Assembly: GCA_913060515.1 (NCBI GenBank)
Contig: CAJXRZ010000058.1
Coordinates: 1-39,414 of the forward strand
DNA: 39,414 bases
DNA from: an uncultured Pseudomonadota bacterium
GTDB taxonomy: Bacteria > Myxococcota_A > UBA796 > CAJQPC01
Direction: 5' to 3'
A program made the position numbers and the translations under genes. Below are positions 8,551 through 16,755 of the stretch, piece by piece (the stretch's first letter is position 1; every line of letters begins with the position of its first letter). The notes beneath the pieces are model-generated. The model saw nothing but the letters and a program-made list of their open reading frames with translations. It was not told the origin of the DNA and did not search any database.

Positions 8551-9351
8551 TCAGCGGCCCTTGAACTCGGGGCTTCGCTTCTCAAGAATGGCGTTGACGC
8601 CCTCTAGGTGGTCCTCGGTGTTCTGCACGATTCCCTGGTAGGTCGCTGCCAGTTCCAGGGCCGTGTCCAGGGGCTCAAACCAGGAACGCTGCATGGCGGC
8701 CTTGGCCAGACGAACAGCCAACGGGGAGTTGGCCAGGATCTCGCCGGCCCTGCGGCGCACCGCTGGAGCCAAGACATCGCGCTCGACGACCTCGTGTACC
8801 AGACCCAGCTCCAGGGCTTGGTCGGCGGTGAGGATGCGTCCGGTGAGGATCAGGTCCATCGCCTTTGGGTAGCCGATGGTGCGGGAGAGCAACCAGGCGC
8901 CGCCGTCTCCTGGAATCAGGCCGACTTTGACGAAGGTAGAGCCCAGCTTGGCGGAGTTCACGGCGATGCGGATGTCGCACATGCAGGTCAGATCCAGGCC
9001 GGCTCCGATGGCCGCCCCATTGACGGCTGCGATGACGGGCTTGTCGAAGCGGGCCATGCGTCGCGGGATGCTCTGGATGCCGCGCGTGTAGCGGTTGCGC
9101 AGGGCCACGGGGTCCCCAGCGAACATGCCGCTCTTGTCGCGCATCGCCTTGAGGTCTCCCCCAGCGGAGAAGGCGCTGCCTGCGCCTGTGATAGCCACGC
9201 AGCGGACTTGGTCGTCCTCCTCAGCGCGGTCGATGGTGGCCACGAACTCGGCCAGCATCTCCTCGCTCCAGGCGTTGCGTGCCTCAGGGCGGTCCAGGGT
9301 GAGCCACCAGAGGTGGGGCAGCTGCTCGTCGGCTTCGAAGCGCACGGACAT
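8551..9351 (-). CDS. Enoyl-CoA hydratase/isomerase (crotonase) family protein
   Basis: The 266-residue protein has the crotonase fold signatures: AFSAGGDLKAM (60-70) and NGAAIGAGLDL (111-121), which form the CoA-thioester oxyanion hole, and VGLIPGDGGAWLL (143-155). Family members act on acyl-CoA thioesters in the cytoplasm. The two catalytic glutamates of classical hydratase are not conserved: Asp120 and Phe140 occupy those positions by my alignment, so the usual hydration reaction is doubtful. Isomerase or another crotonase chemistry is possible. GGAG lies five bases before the ATG. No other fatty-acid genes are adjacent. Confidence 0.85.
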   Translation of the reverse strand: MSVRFEADEQLPHLWWLTLDRPEARNAWSEEMLAEFVATIDRAEEDDQVRCVAITGAGSAFSAGGDLKAMRDKSGMFAGDPVALRNRYTRGIQSIPRRMARFDKPVIAAVNGAAIGAGLDLTCMCDIRIAVNSAKLGSTFVKVGLIPGDGGAWLLSRTIGYPKAMDLILTGRILTADQALELGLVHEVVERDVLAPAVRRRAGEILANSPLAVRLAKAAMQRSWFEPLDTALELAATYQGIVQNTEDHLEGVNAILEKRSPEFKGR

Positions 9352-9413
9352 AGGGACTCCAAGTTGGAGGCTTGGCGTATCCCGCTGAGGCGCTCGAGCA
9401 GAAGGGGCTCGGC

Positions 9414-10646
9414 TCAGGCCGTGCGGTGCTTGCCCTTGTCGAAGAGCGCACCGATGACGCGGTCGGGACGGGTCAGGGCGCGAAGGGTCCCGCCGATGAC
9501 GCCCAACAGTCCCGCGCCAGCGACCATTGCGGCGCGCTTGAAGCTGAACTTGTTGGTCTTCTTGTGCACGGCCACGTCGCTGATGAGCTTGTCCAGCTTG
9601 GGATCGATGGCGTCGTTGATCTGCTGCTCGGCCAGGGCGAGCTGGGTGTGGCTGCTCTTGATGCCCTTGGCCTTGTTGGCGGTGTACTTGAGCTTGTCAG
9701 AGGGGACCTGAGCGCCGCCGGCGTGGGGGACCAGATCACCGCGGGCGTTGACCCGGGTGGACTTGGCGCCCTTGCGCTGGGGGTCCTTCTTTCCAGTGAC
9801 CTTGGCCGCGGTGGCCATGTCGATGCCCGCCGCTTGGTAGGTCAGCAGGCGCAGCTTCTCCGGAGCGATGGAAGAAGCCAAGGCATAGAAGCGCTGGGCC
9901 ATGGCGCCGCCCAGGGAGTGGCCGGTGATGGTGATGCGCCCGAACTTGGCCGCCTCAGCGGCCCACTCGGTCATGACCCCTTCGCCCTTGTTGAAGGCGG
10001 TGCGGCCGACGCCGGTGGGATCAATGTCCGCGAGCACGCCCGTGGCTTGGTCGTCGCTCTTGGTCCCGGCGCTGCCACCAGTGCCACGGAAGCTGACGAT
10101 GGCGTTCTTGGAGGTGTCCCCGTCGGCGGGCAGCATCAGGGTGGCGTTCAAGCCGGCCTGGTTGTTGTAGGTCTTTGCGACCTTGTATTCAGAGGCGTAG
10201 CTGGATTCGGTGTCCGTCTGGTTCTGATCGTCCCCCAGGATCTCATCAATGCCCTTCTCGTTCTCCGAGGTGGTGTTGATGTCCAGCCCGGAGATGCTGT
10301 CGCCCGCCTCGAGCTTGAGGTAGGCCAGCTCGTGGGAGAGGTACTGGAAGAACTCCACCTCGCCCTTGAGCATGGGGGCGTAGTTGTCGGAGAAGTGCTT
10401 GAGGAAGCGTCGCTTGACCTGGGGATCCTTGGAGGCCTTTGCGGTCGCCAATCGGCCCTGGAGCTGCTGGTAGCCAAGCTCTGGAGAATCCGTGATCTCC
10501 TTGGACATGGCGCTCAGGCCTGAGTCACTGGAGAGCGGGTCCTTGAGATGGTCCGAGACCGGCGCCTTGATGGTCTTGGGGTCCTGGGTGTCCTCGACCT
10601 GGGTCTTGGGCTGCTTCTTGGCTGTGGGGGGCATCAAATCAGGCAT
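9414..10646 (-). CDS. Class 3 lipase-like alpha/beta hydrolase
   Basis: The 410-residue protein contains FRGTGG (186-191, oxyanion strand of class 3 lipases) and TITGHSLGGAMAQ (239-251), the nucleophile elbow with Ser244. A later ARGDLVPHAGG segment is a good candidate for the acid residue. The first ~50 residues are hydrophilic and Lys/Asp/Pro-rich with no signal peptide. The C-terminal ~45 residues hold one glycine-rich hydrophobic stretch (VAGAGLLGVIGGTL) followed by a basic tail. Localisation is unclear. It probably hydrolyses an ester or lipid. A GGAG sequence lies eight bases before the ATG. Nothing adjacent indicates a chaperone or secretion partner. Confidence 0.75.
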   Translation of the reverse strand: MPDLMPPTAKKQPKTQVEDTQDPKTIKAPVSDHLKDPLSSDSGLSAMSKEITDSPELGYQQLQGRLATAKASKDPQVKRRFLKHFSDNYAPMLKGEVEFFQYLSHELAYLKLEAGDSISGLDINTTSENEKGIDEILGDDQNQTDTESSYASEYKVAKTYNNQAGLNATLMLPADGDTSKNAIVSFRGTGGSAGTKSDDQATGVLADIDPTGVGRTAFNKGEGVMTEWAAEAAKFGRITITGHSLGGAMAQRFYALASSIAPEKLRLLTYQAAGIDMATAAKVTGKKDPQRKGAKSTRVNARGDLVPHAGGAQVPSDKLKYTANKAKGIKSSHTQLALAEQQINDAIDPKLDKLISDVAVHKKTNKFSFKRAAMVAGAGLLGVIGGTLRALTRPDRVIGALFDKGKHRTA

Positions 10647-10780
10647 GCGTCGGACTCCAGGACCGTAGTCATACCCTGGTTTGCGGCGCTCAGTGAGGTC
10701 TCGTCAGCAACCTTTAGGGACTGTTATCCGGCGAAATCTCTTGGAGATGGAGGCATCGCTGCCCACAACGTCCCCGAGAG

Positions 10781-12550
10781 TCATCTGCGTCTCTGGACTT
10801 TGGCCTCTTTAGGGGCTGGCAACTTGGCCTTTGGCGGGCCCCCTTTGCCACCCTTGTGTGGTGGCGGCATGTTGGGCGTTGGCCCCGGCAAGCACTTGGC
10901 TTGGGTGGGGCCGGCCACCCAGATCAGCAGGTGGCCACCGCGTGTGGGCTCCCCAAGACGGTGCAGGAGGGTGTGCGTGGACGGACTGCGGCCCTCCTGC
11001 TCCCGGGTGTCGACGACCACTGCGGAGACCCCGGCCTTCCTGAGCTCAGCCATGGCCATCTCTGGGCTGGTTTGGCCCAAGGCTGGGCGCAGGAGGAGCT
11101 TGACCTTGGGGATGGGCCGAGGATTGGCACGCGGGAGCGCTGTCGTGGGTTGCCCGTGGTAGACGGCGCGCAGCAGGGCGGGCTGCCCCAGATCAGCGTC
11201 CGTTGAGCCTTGAAAGGGGAGCTCCACCACGGCACCCATCTCGGGGCCTGAGAGCGCCTCCATCTCCGAGCGTCCCACCACCTCCTGGCTCGGTCGAGGC
11301 CAGTAGGGGCCGGTCTCCCAGACACCCTGGCCCACCTGCAGCGCGAGCGCGGCCCATGCGACTGCGATTCCCCACTTCCACTTCTCCAGCGCGCTGCCGG
11401 CCAACAAGGTGCAGCCGAGCACCGCAACCACAGCGTAGCGGTAGTACATGCCGCCGTTCCGGGTTGGCCAACCCACCCACTCCAGGAGCTGTACGGGAAG
11501 GTAGAAGGGCAGCTCACCGATGCGGACCAGGGAGCCGCCCACATACAGGGCGGGCCCCAGACAGAGGAAAACGCCGCCCAGGGCCAAGGTCAAGCCGCGT
11601 TTCCAGCCTGGATTGCGTCGGACCAGGCCCCAGATGGCCAGCAGGAAGAGGGCGATGCCCAGGCTACAGACGTGCACCGGCCGCAAGGGGGAGAGTGCGC
11701 TGGGCATGGTGTCGATGAGCAGCTGGTCGAGCTGCGCGATGGGCGGCGGTGTGGCGATCTCCAATGGCAGGAGCTCGCCGCGCTTGGCGGGTCGAAACAT
11801 GCTGCCTTGGCCGCCGGCGCTCTCTTTGCGGTAGTACCAGAGGGCTGGGGCCTGGACGGCGGCCAGGACCGCCACTGGCACCAAAGACCAGAAGGAGAAG
11901 CGCTTGGTGGCCCACATCTGGCCGAGCACCATGGCGCCGGCCATCAGGGGAAGCGCCAGGGCGTAGTAGGGGCTGGTGAAGGTGGCCGCGAGCCCAAGAA
12001 CACCCACTGCGATGACGCCGCGCCAGCCGCGCAGCGCGCTGTCCATCGCCAGCAGAAAGAGGGGAAGCAGCCAAGCCTGGGTGTTGGAGATCTCCCCCAC
12101 TCCCAAGGTCGCCAGCAAGGTGGGGCAGAGTCCATAGATGCTGCCGAGCGCTGCTGCGGTCCAAGGGTTTGCTTGGGTCCAGCGCCGGATCAACGCCATG
12201 GCGGCCAGCGCCGAGAGGGGCAAGCTCAGGAGCTGCACCAGGTTGGCTGCGGCGAGGGCTGGGAGCACCAGTCGAAGCAGCGTGTAGGCCAGAGTGGGCA
12301 CCCAAGCCAGAGCCCGCAGGCTGCGCTCGTGGGGGAATCCCGGCCCGCAGATCCGGTCCGTCATCTCCAAGCCCATGATCTGCAGACGCAGGGTTTCCAT
12401 CACCCAGACGTGGCTGTCGGCAAAGGCCGTTTGGGGCCGCAAGGTGTCCAGGTGCAATGGAACGGGCCACCACAGGGCGCAGCACACCGCCAGGGTCACG
12501 GCGAAGCAGAGCGTTCCCGCTGCGAGGGTGTGGCGTTTGCTAGGGGTCAA
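10781..12550 (-). CDS. Large polytopic membrane protein, GT-C glycosyltransferase-like
   Basis: The ~590-residue product has about ten to twelve hydrophobic segments over its first 420 residues, then a soluble region (about 430-550) and a Lys/Pro/Gly-rich tail. The first periplasmic loop contains an acidic-aromatic patch (FADSHVW) like the DxD/ExD loops of lipid-linked-sugar-dependent GT-C transferases. The size and layout also resemble YfhO/DUF6044-type proteins. I infer a role in envelope glycan or lipoprotein modification but cannot name a substrate. The start is uncertain. TTG 12559 would overlap a TAGTTT element, so TTG 12550 is preferred. It diverges from grpE across fewer than 50 bases. 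Confidence 0.6.
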   Translation of the reverse strand: MTPSKRHTLAAGTLCFAVTLAVCCALWWPVPLHLDTLRPQTAFADSHVWVMETLRLQIMGLEMTDRICGPGFPHERSLRALAWVPTLAYTLLRLVLPALAAANLVQLLSLPLSALAAMALIRRWTQANPWTAAALGSIYGLCPTLLATLGVGEISNTQAWLLPLFLLAMDSALRGWRGVIAVGVLGLAATFTSPYYALALPLMAGAMVLGQMWATKRFSFWSLVPVAVLAAVQAPALWYYRKESAGGQGSMFRPAKRGELLPLEIATPPPIAQLDQLLIDTMPSALSPLRPVHVCSLGIALFLLAIWGLVRRNPGWKRGLTLALGGVFLCLGPALYVGGSLVRIGELPFYLPVQLLEWVGWPTRNGGMYYRYAVVAVLGCTLLAGSALEKWKWGIAVAWAALALQVGQGVWETGPYWPRPSQEVVGRSEMEALSGPEMGAVVELPFQGSTDADLGQPALLRAVYHGQPTTALPRANPRPIPKVKLLLRPALGQTSPEMAMAELRKAGVSAVVVDTREQEGRSPSTHTLLHRLGEPTRGGHLLIWVAGPTQAKCLPGPTPNMPPPHKGGKGGPPKAKLPAPKEAKVQRRR

Positions 12551-12584
12551 GCATCCCAAACTACTCCAAATCGCCCTTGGATTG

Positions 12585-12592
12585 GTTAGCGG
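12585..12592 (+). promoter_or_regulatory. -10-like element GGTTAGCG(G) for grpE
   Basis: TAGCGG at 12587-12592 is preceded by GGT and lies exactly six bases before ATG 12599, in the same arrangement as other starts in this window. It directly abuts the alternative ATG at 12593, which argues that translation begins at 12599. Confidence 0.45.
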
Positions 12593-12598
12593 ATGCCC

Positions 12599-13255
12599 AT
12601 GGATCTTCTGCTAGTCGTATTGAGTGTGCTCACGGTCGTCTTTGGCGGGGCGGCCGCGTGGGTGTGGAAGCAGCTAGATGCCTTGAAGGAGCGCTTTGCC
12701 GGGAGCCAGTCCAAGGCCACGGAGCTTCAGGCGGCCGTAGACCGCTCCGTGAAGGACCGGGACGAGACCGTTCGGCGCATCAAAGGCCAGGCGGAGCAGA
12801 GCAAGCGCTATGCCCATGAGCCACTGCTCAAGGACATCATCGAGTCTCTGGACAACTTTGACCGGGCCCTGGCCTTGCCCGAGCAGGAGGGCGATGCGCC
12901 CCTTCGGGAAGGCATCTTGATGACCCGGCAGCAGCTCCTGGGTGCGCTGGAGCGCCATGGCGTCACGCGCCTGGACGCCGAGAAGGGGCATGACTTTGAC
13001 CCCGAGTGGCAGGAAGCCATCGCCCAACAGGCCTCGGCGGAATGCCCCCCTGGATGCATCTTGGCGCCCTGGGTCGCCGGCTACAAGCTGCACGATCGCT
13101 TGGTGCGCCCGGCCAAGGTGGTCATCGCCACCTTGCCGGAGGAGCCCGCCGTACCACCTCAAGCGGAAGTAGACGCGGATCCGGCGCTGCTCAGCACCGT
13201 CGATCAACCCCTGGTTGAGGCGCCCGCCGCCGAGCCGTCGCCTGCTGAAGAGTAG
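12599..13255 (+). CDS. grpE: GrpE-type nucleotide exchange factor with N-terminal membrane helix
   Basis: The 218-residue protein has the GrpE core: a coiled coil (about 25-75), LLKDIIESLDNFDRAL (about 78-93), GVTRLDAEKGHDFDPEWQEA split across 120-140, and the C-terminal beta-wing signature GYKLHDRLVRPAKVVIA near 160-176. GrpE releases ADP from DnaK. Unusually, the first ~22 residues (MDLLLVVLSVLTVVFGGAAAW) form a hydrophobic helix followed by Lys, predicting a membrane anchor with the GrpE domain in the cytoplasm. The C-terminus is an acidic Ala/Pro tail. No dnaK, dnaJ or hrcA is nearby. The start at 12599 rather than 12593 follows the promoter spacing. The last 52 bases overlap the convergent FG-GAP gene. 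Confidence 0.82.
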   Translation: MDLLLVVLSVLTVVFGGAAAWVWKQLDALKERFAGSQSKATELQAAVDRSVKDRDETVRRIKGQAEQSKRYAHEPLLKDIIESLDNFDRALALPEQEGDAPLREGILMTRQQLLGALERHGVTRLDAEKGHDFDPEWQEAIAQQASAECPPGCILAPWVAGYKLHDRLVRPAKVVIATLPEEPAVPPQAEVDADPALLSTVDQPLVEAPAAEPSPAEE

Positions 13256-15444
13256 CGGCGGCGCAGGAAGAGCAGGCCCGCCAGGGGCAGGAGCCAGAGG
13301 CTGCTCGGGGTGCCCTTCGTGCTGCTGCAGGTGTAGCCGGCGCCGCCCTCATAGCTGTTGTCCAGCTCACAGTCGGGGCACGCGGGGTCTGCGCTGCCCG
13401 AGCAGTCATCGTCCAAGCCGTTTCCACTGACCTCGTCGGCGTCCGGGTTCACATCGGGGTTGGTGTCGTCACAGTCCTCGGCCAGTGGAAAGCCGTCGCC
13501 GTCTAAGTCGTCGTCTTCCGTCCCCTCATCACAGTCGTTGTCCACGCCGTCGTAGGGCACCTCCGGCGCGCCAGGACCCACGAAGGGGTCGCTGTCATCG
13601 CAGTCCTCGCCGCCGCACTCCTTGGGCAGGGCGCCGTCGCCGTCCATGTCCGCGGGCGCGCCGGGGAAGGCGCCCAGGTTGAGCAGGTTGTTGTCCTCAT
13701 CGCACTCCGCTTGCGCTCCCCCTTGGGTGACGACCGCCCACAGATCGCCATCTCCCCAGTCGCTCAGCTCCAGGGCCAGCTCCCGTTGGTTTCGGCCGCC
13801 GCTGAGCACGGTGCTCAGGGCGACGGTGTTGACGTCGACGGGCAGTCCGGTCTCGTAGCGGAAGAGGGTGAGCTGCACGTCCTCGGCGTCCTTGAGGCCG
13901 GAGTTGGCCACCGAGATGCTCAGCGTGACCAGACCACAGCCTGCATCACAGGCAGCTTGGGCCATGTCCAAGTCCACCAACCAGTCGGAGGGGCCATCCA
14001 CCAGGCCGCCAGCTCGAAAGCTGTTGTGCAAGCTTAGGTTTGCATCGGCAGGGTCGGGCAGGCTGGCGTCGTCGTTGATGTTGGTGATGTGGTAGGCGTG
14101 CTGGTTCCAGATGGGACGGCTGGCCATCCAAGACCCGCTCGCGCTCTCGATGGCGGTCATGCCGGTCCAGTCGCCTGGGGTGCGGTACTGGTCCGAGGCC
14201 ACCAGGATCTCGCTGGAGCCGTCCCCGTCCAGGTCGGCGATGACCGGGTACTCGAACCAAGTCGCCGAGTCGTGTCGCGTCTCGTTCATCAGCACGCTGC
14301 CGTCCACGCCTGAGAAGACGTAGAGGCTGTACTCGTCGCTGTAGACCACCTCGGCGCTGCCATCGCCCTCAAAGTCGAAGACCGAGGAGCCGGTGACGTT
14401 GGAGGTGGTGTCGTTGGTGGGGGTGCTCCAGAGCACGCTGCCGTCGGTCTCGAAGACCGTGTAGTAGGTGGCGCCGGCCACACCGACCTCGGGCTCGTTG
14501 TCCCCGTCAAAGTCTGCGATGTTTGGGGGACCGCCGCGGCCCCCGCCGGGCAGTGCGCTGCGCCAAAGCGTGCCTCCCGTGCTGGTCTCCATGGCCGTGA
14601 CATAGCCATCGCCGGTGACGATGAGCTCCGGCACCCCGTCCAGATCCAGGTCTCCGGCGCCGTTGTAGCCGTCGTAGGCCCCTTGCCAGAGCTGTGTGCC
14701 GTCCCGCTCGTAGGCGGAGCTGCCGGCGATAAGCTCCAGCTCCAGGTCTCCGTCCACGTCCAGCATCATGGACAGGCGGCCCACGCCTAGATCGCCGTCC
14801 CAGCCTGCGCCTTGCCCCAGCAGAGTGCCGTCGTAGTCGTAGATCTCGGCGCCCACTGCGACCTCGCCAAAGCCGTCGCCGTCCATGTCGCCAATGACGG
14901 GGTAGGCGGCGAAGCCCCAGGTGCCGCTGGCCGGTGTTCCTGCGCTCCACTTCAGGGTCGTGCCGTCGGACTCCAGACAGATCAAGCCCACCACGTTGCC
15001 GGTCACACAGATGTCCGGGCTCCCGTCGGCGTCGATGTCGGCCACGGCCACGCCGCTGCCGCCGCCCGCCGTGAAGCCCCCCAGGTCGGTGGTCGAGAAG
15101 AGCTCGCTGCCGTCGGCGCCACTCAGAGCGGTCAGGGCGCCGGTGCTGCCCCAGCCGTAGTAGACGTGGGCGACGAAGAGCACGTCCGGGTCATCATCGG
15201 CGTCGATCTTGCCGTCGCCGTTGTCGTCGTTGAGGTTGGCGACCACGGGTGTGGTGATGGCCTCGTCGTAGCCGGGCACGATGGCGTTGCTGCCCCACTG
15301 CCACTTGACTTGGGGGTCGAAGGTGCCGATGCGCTGCTCGGACTGGCAGCTCTCGTTGATCTCAGGAGGGGGGCCGAACTCAGGCTCAAAGCCCTCGCAG
15401 GCGGGGAGCTCAGCTTGGGCCAGGGAGGAGAGGAGCAGCAGCAT
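13204..15444 (-). CDS. Secreted FG-GAP/CARDB/MopE-repeat protein with MYXO-CTERM-like tail
   Basis: The 746-residue precursor has a short signal peptide (cleavage predicted after AQA, about residue 11). FG-GAP/VCBS beta-propeller repeats follow (about 60-430, with many DxDGDG loops), then a CARDB-like beta domain (about 505-585) and a MopE-type metal-binding region (about 590-690, with GVDNDCD and GLDDDCSG). The end is CSSTKG, a hydrophobic helix and FLRRR near 710-730. That tail resembles MYXO-CTERM, which in Myxococcota directs surface anchoring by cleavage near the Cys. The protein is probably a large calcium-stabilised surface protein. A TAGAAT element lies 24 bases before the ATG with AAGGG between them. 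The stop lies inside the grpE 3' end. Confidence 0.85.
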   Translation of the reverse strand: MLLLLSSLAQAELPACEGFEPEFGPPPEINESCQSEQRIGTFDPQVKWQWGSNAIVPGYDEAITTPVVANLNDDNGDGKIDADDDPDVLFVAHVYYGWGSTGALTALSGADGSELFSTTDLGGFTAGGGSGVAVADIDADGSPDICVTGNVVGLICLESDGTTLKWSAGTPASGTWGFAAYPVIGDMDGDGFGEVAVGAEIYDYDGTLLGQGAGWDGDLGVGRLSMMLDVDGDLELELIAGSSAYERDGTQLWQGAYDGYNGAGDLDLDGVPELIVTGDGYVTAMETSTGGTLWRSALPGGGRGGPPNIADFDGDNEPEVGVAGATYYTVFETDGSVLWSTPTNDTTSNVTGSSVFDFEGDGSAEVVYSDEYSLYVFSGVDGSVLMNETRHDSATWFEYPVIADLDGDGSSEILVASDQYRTPGDWTGMTAIESASGSWMASRPIWNQHAYHITNINDDASLPDPADANLSLHNSFRAGGLVDGPSDWLVDLDMAQAACDAGCGLVTLSISVANSGLKDAEDVQLTLFRYETGLPVDVNTVALSTVLSGGRNQRELALELSDWGDGDLWAVVTQGGAQAECDEDNNLLNLGAFPGAPADMDGDGALPKECGGEDCDDSDPFVGPGAPEVPYDGVDNDCDEGTEDDDLDGDGFPLAEDCDDTNPDVNPDADEVSGNGLDDDCSGSADPACPDCELDNSYEGGAGYTCSSTKGTPSSLWLLPLAGLLFLRRRYSSAGDGSAAGASTRG

Positions 15445-15492
15445 TTGGGACCCTTTCAGTGTCCCGCCATTCTACCCCTGTGCCCACCATCC

Positions 15493-16662
15493 TCAGCGAG
15501 GGGTCTTGCCCGCCTTGATGCGGCCGCTCAGCACCAGATTCTCTCCGACGCCTTGAGCGTCCTCGAGCACGACCTTCCAAGTAGAGCTGCCGACCTCGAA
15601 CTGCTCGCTGCCAGGGAGCGCGCCCTGGGCCGAGTCCTGGAGGATGCGCATGATGTAGGCCTCGCCGATCAGGGCCAGTGGGTCGGCGATGCCAGCACCC
15701 TTGGATTTGTCGCCCTCTTCAACGGAGTTGGCCTTGAGCAGCAGCTCCTCTTTGACGATGGAGACGTCGCCGCTCAGGGTGTAGTCCCGCCACCAGTCGC
15801 TGCCGTCCAGACGCCAGACGCGCAGGCCCATCTCAAAGCCCTGTCCGTCCAAGTCCAGGGAGGTGGGCTCGGCGTAGATGCCGGTTCCAGGGGAGACCTC
15901 GCCCAGGGTGAAGGCTTCGCGTCGCGCGATGGCCAGCAGAGCAGACTCGGACATGACCACCTGGAAGCCCGCCTGAGGTACCTCAGGCCAGGCCTTCACC
16001 GGGGCGTTCTCGGGTGCATCGGTGAGCAGCTCGATGCGCATCACGCCGCCTTCTTCTTTGACCCGCACATCGCGCAGGTGCAGCTCCGGACCGCCCAGAT
16101 CGCCCAGGTCCACAGGGTCGATGCGCTCGAGCACCTGCTCGCCGTAGCTCTTCAGAGGCTTCTCCAGGTCCAGGGCCTTGGCCGCGCCCGAGAGCTCCAC
16201 CTTGAGCTTGCGCACCTTGGAGGGCTTGAGGATGATGTGGCGCAGTGTGTCCCCGCTCTTGGCCTTGCGGCTCTCCGTCTCAAAGGTCATGTCCAGAGTA
16301 AAGTCGGCGGTGAAGGGGATCTTCTTCTTGATGCCGGCCACCTTGATGACCGCATTGCCCGAGACGGTGCCTTGTGCGCCAACACAGTTCTTGCAGTCCC
16401 CGTCGACCAGCTTGAAGCTGTCCAAGGTGAGCACCGGCTTGAGGGTGCCCAAGCCGCTCAGGTCGATGGGCTCCGCCGCCTTGGACTCGGCCTTGATCGA
16501 CGCCGCCATCAGCTCTTCGAGCAGCTCGGCACTCAGGCGCAGTGCACCCTCGGCTTTCCAGGAGCTCTTTGGCTCTCCGGGGCTGGCCAGGGCGGCGGTC
16601 TTGCGGGCGTCGTAGTCCGCTTGGAGCTCAGGGTTTGAGCAGGCGAGGAGGAGCAGAAGCAT
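15493..16662 (-). CDS. Lipoprotein of unknown function
   Basis: The 389-residue product starts MLLLLLACSNPE, a seven-residue hydrophobic head with a lipobox Cys at position 8. The mature part alternates charged and hydrophobic strands and looks like an extended beta protein, including a DCKNC pair near residues 100-105. I recognise no family. The reading frame stays open upstream into the divergent subtilase gene, but that extension would put an acidic, Pro-rich stretch before the lipobox, so ATG 16662 is the natural start. It is probably a periplasmic or outer-membrane lipid-anchored protein, transcribed divergently from the subtilase. Confidence 0.7.
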   Translation of the reverse strand: MLLLLLACSNPELQADYDARKTAALASPGEPKSSWKAEGALRLSAELLEELMAASIKAESKAAEPIDLSGLGTLKPVLTLDSFKLVDGDCKNCVGAQGTVSGNAVIKVAGIKKKIPFTADFTLDMTFETESRKAKSGDTLRHIILKPSKVRKLKVELSGAAKALDLEKPLKSYGEQVLERIDPVDLGDLGGPELHLRDVRVKEEGGVMRIELLTDAPENAPVKAWPEVPQAGFQVVMSESALLAIARREAFTLGEVSPGTGIYAEPTSLDLDGQGFEMGLRVWRLDGSDWWRDYTLSGDVSIVKEELLLKANSVEEGDKSKGAGIADPLALIGEAYIMRILQDSAQGALPGSEQFEVGSSTWKVVLEDAQGVGENLVLSGRIKAGKTPR

Positions 16663-16743
16663 GGTCGGTTCCAGGGGTTCTGTTGTCTTTGGGGGGCGAC
16701 TAACCGGGAAGCCCCTCAGATCCATCCCCCAGCGAGGCCAAGG

Positions 16744-16749
16744 TAAGCT
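16744..16749 (+). promoter_or_regulatory. -10-like element TAAGCT for the subtilase
   Basis: GG-TAAGCT lies exactly six bases before GTG 16756. There is no Shine-Dalgarno sequence in the gap, consistent with a leaderless transcript. Confidence 0.5.
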
Positions 16750-16755
16750 GCCTCC

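Noticed and set aside
14812-16638. A 608-codon plus-strand frame
   Set aside because: It runs antisense through the FG-GAP gene and the lipoprotein gene, both of which have signal peptides and coherent composition.
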